The notes under the pieces were generated by a model that did no database searches, was not told the DNA's origin, and worked only from the letters and a program-made list of their open reading frames with translations. From Flavobacteriales bacterium (GTDB lineage Bacteria; Bacteroidota; Bacteroidia; Flavobacteriales_F; PHOS-HE28), in contig JADJAA010000005.1 in NCBI GenBank assembly GCA_016704485.1, forward strand, positions 1-64,000: a stretch of DNA of 64,000 nt. The letters are read 5' to 3'. This document shows positions 48,101 through 55,433 of the stretch, piece by piece. The position numbers and the translations under genes were made by a program. Position 1 is the first letter of the stretch. Each line of letters begins with the position of its first letter.

Positions 48101-48648
48101 ACAGAAGTACGTATTTGCCATTCGATCAAGTTGATCAGTGGGGCGTGGTGCATGGAGACACCTTTAGGCCTACCTGTACTGCCGGACGTGAACAGAACGT
48201 AACAGAGGTTGCTGGGTTTTGCGGGAGAGGGGCCTTTGAAAGGAGTAAGGGTCTCAAGGTCAAGTTCGTCCAGCAGAACGACCTTTACGCTCATGCCAGT
48301 GAACAGGTGCTGGTGTGCCCGGTCCGTAATTACCACCGGTGGAGCCGCATCTTCCATCATCAGGGAAATGCGGTCCGAAGGGTAGTTAGGGTCGATCGGT
48401 ACGTATGCAGCTCCACTGCGGAGTATTGCTAAGACGCTGATAACAAGGTCAATTGAGCGATCCAAGCAAATGGCTACGGTTTTGTCAGGTCCAGCTCCTG
48501 CCTTTGAAAGTAGGGTCGCAAATCGACGCGAACGAGCGTCCAGGTCAGCATAGCTAAGGTTTGCATTTCCTTCAATAAGTGCAATGACTTCGGGCTCTTT
48601 GGCAACACTTTTGTCAAAGAGCTCGAGCAGATTCTTGCGGTGGGTCAT
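42160..48648 (-). CDS. Hybrid NRPS–PKS with aminotransferase domain, A-PCP-KS-AT-ACP-AMT
   Basis: 2162 residues from ATG 48646–48648 (MTHRKNLLELF); ATG 48723 is an alternative. A domain (about 1–495; VLFTSGSTGRPKGVSM, NQYGPTEGHVV, code by hand D-V-Q-I-F-S-Q-V-V-K, no clear substrate). PCP Ser549 (FDLGGNSLLSIQ). KS (about 605–1030) with Cys781 in HTACSTSL, His in VETHGTATPLGDP and NIGHL. AT (about 1135–1425) with Ser1234 in LGHSIGEF and HAFHS, typical of malonyl-CoA. ACP Ser1557 (EMGLDSLFL). Class III aminotransferase (about 1650–2080) with IFDEVITGFR and PLP Lys1930 (TYGKVIGGGLPIGAM). The C-terminal linker (AGARLGRTPKGDPAWF) resembles those before condensation domains, so the two proteins were probably once one. 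No KR, DH, ER or starting C domain. Same logic as the beta-amino acid modules of mycosubtilin, iturin and microcystin synthases. Confidence 0.94.
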   Translation of the reverse strand: MTHRKNLLELFDKSVAKEPEVIALIEGNANLSYADLDARSRRFATLLSKAGAGPDKTVAICLDRSIDLVISVLAILRSGAAYVPIDPNYPSDRISLMMEDAAPPVVITDRAHQHLFTGMSVKVVLLDELDLETLTPFKGPSPAKPSNLCYVLFTSGSTGRPKGVSMHHAPLINLIEWQIRTSVLKEGAKTLQFAPISFDVSFQELFTTFAQRGTLVLITDEDRLNSSQLLRKIIAQGINRIIVPFVALQYLAEAVQRTGEIPSSLLEVFTSGEQLKITPAIADLFKQLPGCRFCNQYGPTEGHVVSELELKGDPSFWPDLPNIGKAIDNVKLLILDEKMQPVAKGEEGELYLGGACVAKGYIGRDDLTAERFLNDPFTDGGRLYRTGDRTVELPDGNIDFKGRIDGQVKVRGYRIELGEVEVALEKHSDIEQAVATVREDTPGLKRLVGYFVAKKSISTNDLRKHLGALLPDYMVPSAFVKVLEMPRTPSGKIDRKALPIPDVKRPDLDVAYARPSSQLQEAVAAVWAALLGVDKVGINDNFFDLGGNSLLSIQCVAQLESRGLALPIVKLYQHPTVKACAEYLEGGSSGKSPSEMARARREAYDTDRRSEIAIVGMYGRFPGAPSVEELWKNLLEKKNGITTWSKEELDPSVNDDLRNDPDYVRARGVITDADKFDAGFFGINPRVAALMDPQQRVFMEAAWSALEDAAYDPAQFDGLIGVYAGMGNNTYFTKNVIGHPELIEQVGDFQVMTANEKDYIATRLAFEFDLRGPALSIHTACSTSLVAIAQATHALRNGECDMALAGGVAVTVPINSGVLYNEGGMYSPDGSTRTFDANGKGTSFSDGVGVVVLKRLDDAIRDNDHIYATIKGSALNNDGSDKASFTAPSVRGQAEVIAMAHADANVQPSEITYVETHGTATPLGDPIEVEALTLAFRSAEITPVTGDPHWCAIGSVKSNIGHLTAAAGVAGLMKTALALKNGVIPSNYGFETPNPAIDFGNSPFRVADENIEWPRTSKPRIAGVSAFGVGGTNAHVILGEGPSPKVSSNSRSKEVFQLSAKTKVSLDAMTENLRTWLEKHPEASLADAAYTLKVGRRSFKFRRIIVGGTHQEVIDAIANKDTNAMGTRELYEASPGVVFMFPGQGSQYVNMGRDLYASEPIFAQHFDECINLFNTALDVDLKAIMFPAVGKEEEAAEQLKQTIYTQASLFTMHYSLAKLWMHWGIVPEAMLGHSIGEFAAACLAGVFSLKDAVTLVANRGRMMQALPSGSMLSVRAAEEDIAQRLPADCSIAANNGPQLCVASGPKEAIATLQAELEKEGVNCKLLMTSHAFHSPMMEPMVVPYERIVDDIVLNAPRIPIISTVTAEWLKDEEAMSSEYWSGHLRATVRFAQAVKFGWEQGDRVMLEVGPRTTASTLARQQSTDPKRQVAVSSLGAESGKGAELGLLLKAVGGLWQSGIEIDRSKFYQREVRHRISMPTYAFERVRHWVDPVAMIAAGGHAIASTTIEAPVANAGDANLSPKENLIQQIKTLLEESSGLELAEASPEETFLEMGLDSLFLTQVATSLSRKFGVKISFRQLNEELPNLDKLADHLLPHVGSQSAGSVASGSNSAATPSAGADAVTNAFEDAPELKKVFGAQARIVKEKLDDFSPEQRAWYNEFVERYVAKTAKSKAFTQENRLPMADPRVVTGFKPQTKELVYQVVVDRSEGCHLWDLDGNEYVDILSGFGSSMFGYMPEFIKKECHKQLDAGIEIGPMHPLAADVSKLLCELTGGERAAVCNTGSEAVLGAMRMARTVTGRHLIIAFAGSYHGINDEVIIRGSKSKKSYPGAPGIMPEAVENMLILDYGTPESLEIIKQRCHEAAAVLVEPVQSRRMEFRPVDFLREVRAITKQHETALIFDEVITGFRMHPNGAQALFGIKADIGTYGKVIGGGLPIGAMIGSSKWMDALDGGHWQFGDDSVPPSGVTYFAGTFVRHPLTMAAAKAALVHMKDEGPALQERLNTMTENMVERVNGLFDQYVLPYRWVNFGSAFKTKYDESVNYTELFFLLMRYHGVHVLDFPHFLTTAHTEVDVEFIIATVEKVCVELRASCFMPKRTYPIQVINNSLNGHARKMSERVLEASDAPIAGARLGRTPKGDPAWFLPDPEREGKFIMLELADN

Positions 48649-48723
48649 AGGGATCGTGGTGGTATGTGCTGAGAGTACACCATGTTCCCGCTCATGATCA
48701 GAGGTTTTCACATCTCCGACCAT

Positions 48724-49043
48724 GGCTGGAGCATATCTATTTGTTCACTTTATCGGCTTTCATACGAAAAGAGGGAACCATGAGTTGCAGTACGACTAGG
48801 AGGTCGATGACAAGATAGGGATCAAAAAAAGAACTAAATATGCTGAAGACCACCTATTGGCCGAAAAGTTATACCCATTCGTCGTCAATATTCCTTGTTT
48901 CATCGTAAGTGATGGGTGGTGTCCTGCATTTTCGAATGTGAATTCCACATTGGCGCGAACTCGGAAGAGTGTAACCTGTCCAACATCGGTTGGTTAGTAA
49001 CTTCTTGAATTAGCTCACTAGTTTCTATCTTCGCCGCCCTTTG
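48724..49043. other. Divergent intergenic region between the NRPS–PKS operon and the giant T9SS gene
   Basis: No gene. On the minus strand TATCTTG at 48817–48811 after a T-rich stretch is a weak −7-like box for the biosynthetic operon. On the plus strand a better promoter candidate lies at 49004–49033. No regulator gene or clear operator is seen. Confidence 0.4.
49004..49033 (+). promoter_or_regulatory. Promoter candidate for the giant T9SS gene
   Basis: CTTG (49004–49007), an 18-base spacer and TATCTTCG (49026–49033), the same spacing and nearly the same −7 box as before pyrE. The predicted start of transcription is only a few bases before ATG 49044. Confidence 0.4.
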
Positions 49044-52000
49044 ATGCTAGCCTTAATAAGATCAACTCTCCTAGTTCTGGTCGTTCTGTGTTTAACGATC
49101 ACGAGCGATGCCCAGACCTTGGGTCACGATCGTTCGGTCCAAATGTGGGTTACGGCCCAAGCCGCTCCAGCACGCATAAGCCTCAATTGGAAGCCACATA
49201 ATAACACTACAGGTTTCCAGGTCTATCGTAAACTGAAGGGTGGGACTTCATGGGGTGCAGCACTTGCGAATTTGGATGCTGGTAGCTTAAGTTACATTGA
49301 TAACTCGGTCCAAGTAGGCGTTTCCTATGAATACAAGGTCATTCGAACTACCTCGAATCTCGGAAATGGTTATGGATATACCAACAGTGGTATCGAGTTG
49401 CCCATGGTCGAAGCGCGCGGCAAGCTCATTCTAATGGTTGATGACTTCTATTCATCTGCGCTCACATCCCAGTTGAATCAACTTCAAAGCGATCTGGAAG
49501 GAGATGGTTGGACCGTAATTCGTCATGACGTAAGCCGGTCCTTGCCAGTGCCTTCCGTGAAGGCACTCGTGGTTGCGGATTATAACGCTGATCCCACGAA
49601 AGTTAAGGCCGTATTCATTGTGGGTCATGTTCCGGTACCGTACTCCGGGAGTTTGGCACCTGATGGGCATGGCGAGCATTTTGGGGCTTGGCCTGCGGAT
49701 GTTTATTATGGAGATGTAAATGGTACTTGGACCGATAATTCTGTAGGAAATGCGGGTGCTTCGTGGCCTCGCAATCATAATGTAATAGGAGACGGCAAGT
49801 TTGACCAAACGTCGATACCCAGTGACGTGGAGTTAGCTGTTGGAAGGGTGGATATGTACGACCTGCCCACATTCAGCGCCTCAGAAACTACGTTGTTGGG
49901 CAATTATCTGACCAAATTGAGCAATTGGAAACGTAAAGTGTTCACTGCGAACGGACGTGCTCTCATCGATGACAATTTTGACGGTTACTCGGATGCGTTC
50001 TCTCAGAACGGCTGGAGAGGATTTGGTCCTTTGGTACATCCAGATAACGTTCAGGATCTGGATTATTTCGGCACATTGTCCAACCAGAGCTATTTGTGGA
50101 GCTATGGATGCGGTGGTGGTTGGTTCTCAGGTGCCAATGGAGTGGGTAGTTCATCCGATTTTTCCAGCAATAATGTGCAAACAGTATTCACCATTTTGTT
50201 TGGATCTTATTTCGGTGATTGGGATAACACGGATAATTTCCTCCGTTGTGCATTGGCCTCCGGGAATACCCTTACGAACTTCTGGGCTGGATATCCGAAT
50301 TGGTATGTGCAGCACATGGGTATGGGTGAGACCATTGGTTATGGTACGGTGTTGAGTCAGAATAATGGCGACGGACATTACGAGCCGGCCAATTGGCAAG
50401 CTGGTCGGATCCACATTGCACTTATGGGTGACCCAACATTGCGGATGCATATTGTTGCACCACCCAGCGATGTTTCGCCCCTTGTCAGTGGATCAACAGT
50501 GAATGTGTCTTGGAATGCTTCCAATGAGACCGTTATAGGATATCATGTTTATAGAAAGGTTGGTACGGCACAATCGTGGGAACGCCGCACCGCTACTGCT
50601 GTAACCGGGACTTCATTTGCGGATAACGTAAGTGGTATCAGCGGATCTGTTCGTTACATGGTGCGTGCCTTGAAACTGCAGATCGGACACAGCGGGAGTT
50701 ACTACAACTTGAGCCAAGGGGCATTCGGAGTTACGAATGTGTCAGGAGTCGTCACAGATTGCTTGGGTGTTGTGAATGGACCAGCAGGACCTGGAACTCC
50801 TTGCAACGATAACAATGGCTGTACGATCAATGATACATTCAATGCAACATGTCAATGTGTAGGAACACCATTGCCCTGCTCAGATGGCGATCCATGTACT
50901 GCGGATGGTTGTGCTGATGGAGTTTGCGTATTCACTCCTTTGCCCGATGGTGATGGTGACGGGACCTGTGATCTATCCGATGGTTGCCCAACGGATCCGA
51001 ATAAGACGAGCCCAGGGAACTGTGGTTGTAATAATCCTGAACCAGGTAGTGCCTGTGATGATAACAACCCGAATACTGTTGGAGATATCGTACAGCCCAA
51101 TTGTAGCTGCCTGGGCTTAATGAATGATTGTCTTGGAGTACTTGGTGGAACTGCTTTACCGAATACGCATTGTGATGATGATGATGCACTCACAGGTAAT
51201 GATCGATGGAATTCTTCTTGTGAATGTGTTGGGCTGTTGATCGATTGCGCCGGGATCCCGGGTGGAACGGCACTGCCGAATAGTCCGTGCAATGATGGGA
51301 ATCTTCTTACAGCAAATGATGCTTGGAATGATGAATGTCAATGTATTGGAGAGCCAGTTGATTGCCAAGGGCAGCCCAATGGTCCGAACCTACCGGGAAC
51401 TCCATGCGATGATAATGATCCGCTAACTGGGAATGACCTCTGGACGACCAACTGCCAATGCGCGGGAGTTCTGATCGATTGCAACGGAATTCCAGGCGGT
51501 GGTGCGGTGATGGATATGTGCGGTGTCTGTGGCGGACAGAATGATTGTGTGGATGGCAATATTTGTGTGGTTCTTGGCGAAACAGGTTCGAACCCGGATG
51601 GAGAAGAATCTGAAAGTGGTGATGTATACATGAACGCAGGTTCGCTGGACCTGATCCGAGATGGGTCGACGGGTGAATGGCGCGGGAATCAATTGATCGG
51701 CATGCGATTCAGCAATATCATTGTCCCCAATGGGGCGGTCCTTATAGAAGCACATGTTCAATTCACTGCCCGTGGCTCAGGTGATCTTGATCAATGTGAG
51801 CTCTTTGTTGCTGCGCAAGCTGCCGATAACGCTACAGTACTGAGTTCAAGTGTGAGTGATCTGAGTACACGTGAACGTACCACACAGGTTGCATGGTCAC
51901 CTCCCCAATGGATACAGGCAAATGAAGCTGGTCCGGGGCAACGCACACCAGATCTTAGCCTAGCGTTGACCGAGGTATTTGGCCGGTCTGGATGGCAGCC

Positions 52001-53810
52001 GGGTAATTCGTTGGTTATACTGTTGAATGGAACCGGCCGTCGATCCGCATGGAGTTATGACCAGGACCCATCGAAGGCCGCACGCCTCTGCATTTCTTAC
52101 CAATTACCCGGACCATTAATTGATTGTATGGGTGTTGAAGCTGGTACTGCATTGCCAGGGACACCTTGTGATGACAATGACCCGGATACAGGAAACGATA
52201 GTTGGTCATCCGTTTGTACTTGTGTAGGGGTGCCGTTGGATTGTATGGGAATTCCGGGCGGCACGGCAACAGAAGGTTTGCCATGTGACGACGGAGATGT
52301 AACAACGGGTAACGATAGTTGGACCGCAGATTGCAATTGCGCGGGCTTGCCGTTGGATTGTGCTGGAATACCCGGTGGTACTAGCGTATCGGGAACGGCA
52401 TGTAATGATGGGTCCATTCTGACCACGAACGACACCTATGGTGCTGACTGTATTTGCATCGGAACCCCAGTAGATTGTAATGGGTTGGAGAATGGTCCTG
52501 CAATACCTGGATCACCTTGTGATGATGGCGATCCTGATACAGGAAATGATCTATGGAATACGTCGTGCTCATGTGCGGGTGTTCCGTATGACTGTAATGG
52601 TGTCCCTGGTGGTTCAGCAGTTCCAGGTCAACCATGTGATGACGGTGATGCCACTACAGGAGATGATACTTGGGCTTCTGGTTGCAACTGTGTTGGATTA
52701 CCTCTTGATTGCGTTGGAGTGCCAGGTGGCACAAGTATTCCGGGATCACTCTGTGATGATGGCGACCCGGACACCGGTCTTGATCGATACGGGGATGATT
52801 GCACGTGCATTGGCCAAGCTTACGACTGTGCGGGCGTACCCGGAGGTGCCGCAATTGAAGGCACATCTTGTGATGACGGTGATGCAACCACAGGAGCCGA
52901 TACGTTGGATGCTACATGTAATTGTGTAGGTCAGCCACTGGATTGTGAAGGTGTTCCAAATGGTAATGCAGTATCTGGTACTTCATGTGATGATGGAGAT
53001 GCAACTACTGGCAATGATCAATGGAATGCTCAGTGCAATTGTGTTGGGCTACCGTTGGATTGTTTCAACGTGCCCGGTGGATCCGCAGTTCCTGGATCAC
53101 CGTGCGATGATGGAAATGCGGCAACAGGCAATGATTCATGGACGGTTAATTGCGCTTGCGTCGGGTTGATCAATGACTGCGCAGGTGTGCCTGGAGGTGC
53201 CGCGTTACCCGGAAGTCCGTGCAACGACAACGATCCGAATACCATCCTGGATATGTGGAGTTTTAATTGTCTATGCGTTGGACAACCCTTGGATTGTGCA
53301 GGCGTGGCAAACGGAACGGCATACGTTGATGCTTGTGGAATATGTGCCGGTGGCACGACAGGTATCCTGCCTGATCCCGACAGCGATTCTGATCTGGTTG
53401 TGGATTGCATTGATAATTGTTCTACTTCGTCCAATGCCTTACAGGGCGATTTTGATCAGGACGGGGTAGGCGATGTGTGCGATAATTGTCCTTGGGTCGC
53501 GAATGCTGATCAACTCGATAGTGATAATGATGGTGTTGGTGATGTTTGTGTTGGGATAGGAGTGGAAGAGATGGAAGGCATACAGCCGTTATCGGTCTAT
53601 CCGAATCCAACCCGTGGGCAAGTTCGCATTGTAGGCGCTTCACCTGAAGCACGTCGGATCGTATTCTATGATATTTCCGGGGCCAAGGTCCAGGAACAGA
53701 CTTATGCTCCTGTTGTAGATATCGAGAACCTTGCGGTTGGTACCTATCAGTTGTGGGTCTTGAACATCAACGGAATGCCTGTCGGCCGAGCTAGGATCGT
53801 CCGAATGTAA
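49044..53810 (+). CDS. Giant secreted C25-like protein with Cys-rich repeats and T9SS type A sorting domain
   Basis: 1588 residues from ATG 49044. Signal peptide (LIRSTLLVLVVLCLTITSDA). Fn3-like domain (about 30–115). Gingipain (C25)-like domain (about 125–455): FIVGHVPVPYSG, AWPADVYYGDVNG, LAVGRVDMYDLP, ALMGDPTLRMHIV. At the expected catalytic HG is CG (Cys356, SYGCGGGW), and the expected nucleophile Cys is Ser388 (LFGSYFGDWD), so it may be a dead protease scaffold. A second Fn3 domain follows, then about 15 diverged 39-residue repeats (DCxGxxxGxAxPGxPCDDxD…GNDxW…CxC), interrupted by a beta domain (about 845–1010, GNICVVLGETGSNPDGEE…). Thrombospondin type 3-like calcium repeats (DQDGVGDVCDNCP) and a sorting domain (SVYPNPTRGQVRI … ARIVRM) end it. 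Confidence 0.85.
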   Translation: MLALIRSTLLVLVVLCLTITSDAQTLGHDRSVQMWVTAQAAPARISLNWKPHNNTTGFQVYRKLKGGTSWGAALANLDAGSLSYIDNSVQVGVSYEYKVIRTTSNLGNGYGYTNSGIELPMVEARGKLILMVDDFYSSALTSQLNQLQSDLEGDGWTVIRHDVSRSLPVPSVKALVVADYNADPTKVKAVFIVGHVPVPYSGSLAPDGHGEHFGAWPADVYYGDVNGTWTDNSVGNAGASWPRNHNVIGDGKFDQTSIPSDVELAVGRVDMYDLPTFSASETTLLGNYLTKLSNWKRKVFTANGRALIDDNFDGYSDAFSQNGWRGFGPLVHPDNVQDLDYFGTLSNQSYLWSYGCGGGWFSGANGVGSSSDFSSNNVQTVFTILFGSYFGDWDNTDNFLRCALASGNTLTNFWAGYPNWYVQHMGMGETIGYGTVLSQNNGDGHYEPANWQAGRIHIALMGDPTLRMHIVAPPSDVSPLVSGSTVNVSWNASNETVIGYHVYRKVGTAQSWERRTATAVTGTSFADNVSGISGSVRYMVRALKLQIGHSGSYYNLSQGAFGVTNVSGVVTDCLGVVNGPAGPGTPCNDNNGCTINDTFNATCQCVGTPLPCSDGDPCTADGCADGVCVFTPLPDGDGDGTCDLSDGCPTDPNKTSPGNCGCNNPEPGSACDDNNPNTVGDIVQPNCSCLGLMNDCLGVLGGTALPNTHCDDDDALTGNDRWNSSCECVGLLIDCAGIPGGTALPNSPCNDGNLLTANDAWNDECQCIGEPVDCQGQPNGPNLPGTPCDDNDPLTGNDLWTTNCQCAGVLIDCNGIPGGGAVMDMCGVCGGQNDCVDGNICVVLGETGSNPDGEESESGDVYMNAGSLDLIRDGSTGEWRGNQLIGMRFSNIIVPNGAVLIEAHVQFTARGSGDLDQCELFVAAQAADNATVLSSSVSDLSTRERTTQVAWSPPQWIQANEAGPGQRTPDLSLALTEVFGRSGWQPGNSLVILLNGTGRRSAWSYDQDPSKAARLCISYQLPGPLIDCMGVEAGTALPGTPCDDNDPDTGNDSWSSVCTCVGVPLDCMGIPGGTATEGLPCDDGDVTTGNDSWTADCNCAGLPLDCAGIPGGTSVSGTACNDGSILTTNDTYGADCICIGTPVDCNGLENGPAIPGSPCDDGDPDTGNDLWNTSCSCAGVPYDCNGVPGGSAVPGQPCDDGDATTGDDTWASGCNCVGLPLDCVGVPGGTSIPGSLCDDGDPDTGLDRYGDDCTCIGQAYDCAGVPGGAAIEGTSCDDGDATTGADTLDATCNCVGQPLDCEGVPNGNAVSGTSCDDGDATTGNDQWNAQCNCVGLPLDCFNVPGGSAVPGSPCDDGNAATGNDSWTVNCACVGLINDCAGVPGGAALPGSPCNDNDPNTILDMWSFNCLCVGQPLDCAGVANGTAYVDACGICAGGTTGILPDPDSDSDLVVDCIDNCSTSSNALQGDFDQDGVGDVCDNCPWVANADQLDSDNDGVGDVCVGIGVEEMEGIQPLSVYPNPTRGQVRIVGASPEARRIVFYDISGAKVQEQTYAPVVDIENLAVGTYQLWVLNINGMPVGRARIVRM

Positions 53811-53814
53811 AGGC

Positions 53815-53855
53815 AGACCATCTCGAATTATATTTCATTGATTTATGGATGGTCT
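53815..53855 (+). terminator. Hairpin downstream of the giant T9SS gene
   Basis: AGACCATC/GATGGTCT, 8-bp stem with a 25-base AT-rich loop, 4 bp past the stop, without a strong T-run. A possible terminator. Confidence 0.4.
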
Positions 53856-53963
53856 CCTACTATTGGGTCGATCATTGTTTTATTCCGTCTGGAACCGATA
53901 GTTGATCGACAGGCAGGAACACCTTGCAAAAGCGGTGGTCAGGAGGTCCACTGATCCGAACTT

Positions 53964-53972
53964 CAAATTATT
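53964..53972. repeat. Target site duplication, left copy
   Basis: CAAATTATT, repeated directly at 55198–55206 on the other side of the insertion element. A 9-bp length is normal for the IS256 family. Confidence 0.75.
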
Positions 53973-54016
53973 GGTGTAATAGACAAAACGAATGGCTTTT
54001 GGGAGACGTTTGTCTC

Positions 54017-54035
54017 TAATGGACAAAACGAATGG
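54017..54035. repeat. Extra internal copy of the IS terminal repeat
   Basis: TAATGGACAAAACGAATGG matches the right-end repeat exactly and is better than the outer left copy (53977–53995, one mismatch). A small hairpin GAGAC/GTCTC (54003–54016) lies between the two. Confidence 0.75.
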
Positions 54036-54160
54036 CGAGTTATCAACCGTTGTTGGAGAACCTAATTGCGATTCTGATCTTTGGGTGTCTGGCGAAACGG
54101 AAGTAGGCTCTGCTGGAGAGCAACCTGCCAGGGATAAACCTGATGACTGAGCGATGATCG

Positions 54161-54196
54161 GATGGGAACGGAACCTTCGGATCAACCGTTCCCATC
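54161..54196. terminator. Strong hairpin downstream of the transposase
   Basis: Perfect 11-bp stem GATGGGAACGG/CCGTTCCCATC with a 14-base loop, 26 bp past the transposase stop on the minus strand. No T-run. Confidence 0.45.
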
Positions 54197-54221
54197 GCGA
54201 GGTCCGCATGCCTTCAAAAAC

Positions 54222-55103
54222 TCATCGATAAATTTTTGTTTCCGGAGTCAAGGAGAGGCCATTGTGATTGCGAAGCTTGTTCTTCAGGTCTGCGAAGTAG
54301 CCATCTATTGCATTGGTGGTGTTGGGAATATCCAGTTCAGGATAGTCGTACCAAGTGAACAACCAAGGCAGATTGCACGATAGGCTCCGGTGTGCGCTCC
54401 GCAGGCGACCGTGCGTATAACGTGACTTGCCGGTGGTTGATTCCACAGTTCGTTCAGCGAGGAAGGCCTTCCATTTGGTATGCCATAGTTGTAGACCCCC
54501 AGTGAAGCTTTCCTTATCGGTCTTCTTCAGCATCTGTGTCAATTGGCGCAGCTCAATGGCTGCTGGCAACTTGGGCTTTCTAGTGAGATAGCGGGTAATG
54601 ATCGCTACTTGATGAAATTGGCACATTTGCACCGGGATTCCTCTGCAGAGTTGCAACAGGCCTCGTCGGCCATCACAAACAACGGCGCTTATCTCCACGC
54701 CTTGTCCACGAAGGAATTTCAGACCATCCGCATAAAGCTGGTTGGTCTCATGTTTTACGTATTTCCTATACAGGACTGTGCCTGTAGTTGCATCCCTGAA
54801 CACCATTACACCGAAGGTTCTCCCGAAGTAGGTCGTATCCATTAAAACCACGGCTGAAGATGGCAGAACAGCCTTGGCTTCAGTGCCTGTGTATTTGTCC
54901 AACGTCCGCTGTATGGTCCGAATAGAACAACCATACTTGAGAGCCAACTGCCTGTAAGTCTGTTTGCCAGCTTGATACTCAAACCATAGTTCTTCGGGCT
55001 GCTTTGTTTGGCCGCCTAAAAATTGCTTACCACAAGTGCGGCAACGGTACCGTTGCTTACCCCGAACCTGGCCGTATTTGTTAATAACTGGACCACCACA
55101 CAA
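54222..55103 (-). CDS. IS256-like transposase with N-terminal zinc ribbon
   Basis: 293 residues from a TTG start at 55101–55103; no ATG or GTG precedes it in frame before a stop. A zinc ribbon (upstream CSLCGGP and RYRCRTCGKQF) and a helix-turn-helix (TYRQLALKYGCSIRTIQRTL) come first. The DDE transposase core has the first Asp in VVLMDTTYFGRTFGVMVF, the second in ISAVVCDGRRGLLQL, CQFHQVAIITRYL, and the Glu/NxxxxYFADLK region near the end (IPNTTNAIDGYFADLKNKL). The frame ends ETKIYR, while the +1 frame continues KFIDEFLKA, the usual tail, so a one-base slip near the end is likely. Cytoplasmic; moves the element around it. Confidence 0.85.
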   Translation of the reverse strand: MCGGPVINKYGQVRGKQRYRCRTCGKQFLGGQTKQPEELWFEYQAGKQTYRQLALKYGCSIRTIQRTLDKYTGTEAKAVLPSSAVVLMDTTYFGRTFGVMVFRDATTGTVLYRKYVKHETNQLYADGLKFLRGQGVEISAVVCDGRRGLLQLCRGIPVQMCQFHQVAIITRYLTRKPKLPAAIELRQLTQMLKKTDKESFTGGLQLWHTKWKAFLAERTVESTTGKSRYTHGRLRSAHRSLSCNLPWLFTWYDYPELDIPNTTNAIDGYFADLKNKLRNHNGLSLTPETKIYR

Positions 55104-55197
55104 AGAGCACTTTTTTGGTTCATGACCTTTGAAAGGCCTCTAACCTAAGCCAGGTAGGACTTTCAGAAGGTTTTACCATTCGTTTTGTCCATTAACC

Positions 55198-55206
55198 CAA
55201 ATTATT
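55198..55206. repeat. Target site duplication, right copy
   Basis: CAAATTATT, direct copy of 53964–53972. The following 55207–55400 hold no gene that I can see. Confidence 0.75.
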
Positions 55207-55400
55207 TTTTATCTGTTGATCCAACGGCTCTATCCCATGGAATGGGGTGATCCGTCCGTTGTTTGATCAGTTTCAGCGAAATAGGCCATGTAACCCGTAG
55301 CACATTTCTACAGTAGAAGGTCCTGCCTGACCAAGGTGGACTTCAAGTAAATCCACTGCCATGCGATGAACTCGGCCTCGACTCCGTGTTCCACCAAAGT

Positions 55401-55433
55401 TGGGCAATTCTTTCAACTAAACCCAATTGCCCA
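55401..55433. promoter_or_regulatory. Inverted repeat covering the start codon
   Basis: TGGGCAATT (55401–55409) and AATTGCCCA (55425–55433) are perfect complements with a 15-base loop; the last base is the A of the ATG of the next gene. As RNA it would hide the start codon; as DNA it could be an operator. Confidence 0.55.

Larger units (their letters stand above)
53973..55197 (-). mobile_element. IS256-like insertion sequence (zinc-ribbon transposase variant)
   Basis: About 1.2 kb. Terminal inverted repeats: GGTGTAATAGACAAAACG… at 53973–53995 and its complement …CGTTTTGTCCATTAACC at 55176–55197, about 20 of 22 positions matching. It is bounded by the 9-bp direct repeats 53964–53972 and 55198–55206. 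A second copy of the repeat core (TAATGGACAAAACGAATGG) lies inside the left end at 54017–54035. It is inserted between the two giant T9SS genes; both flanking genes escaped. Confidence 0.85.

Noticed and set aside
53880..54209. Possible minus-strand gene of 109 residues next to the transposase
   Set aside because: It overlaps the IS left end with both inverted-repeat copies and has no recognisable domain or start signal; probably non-coding.
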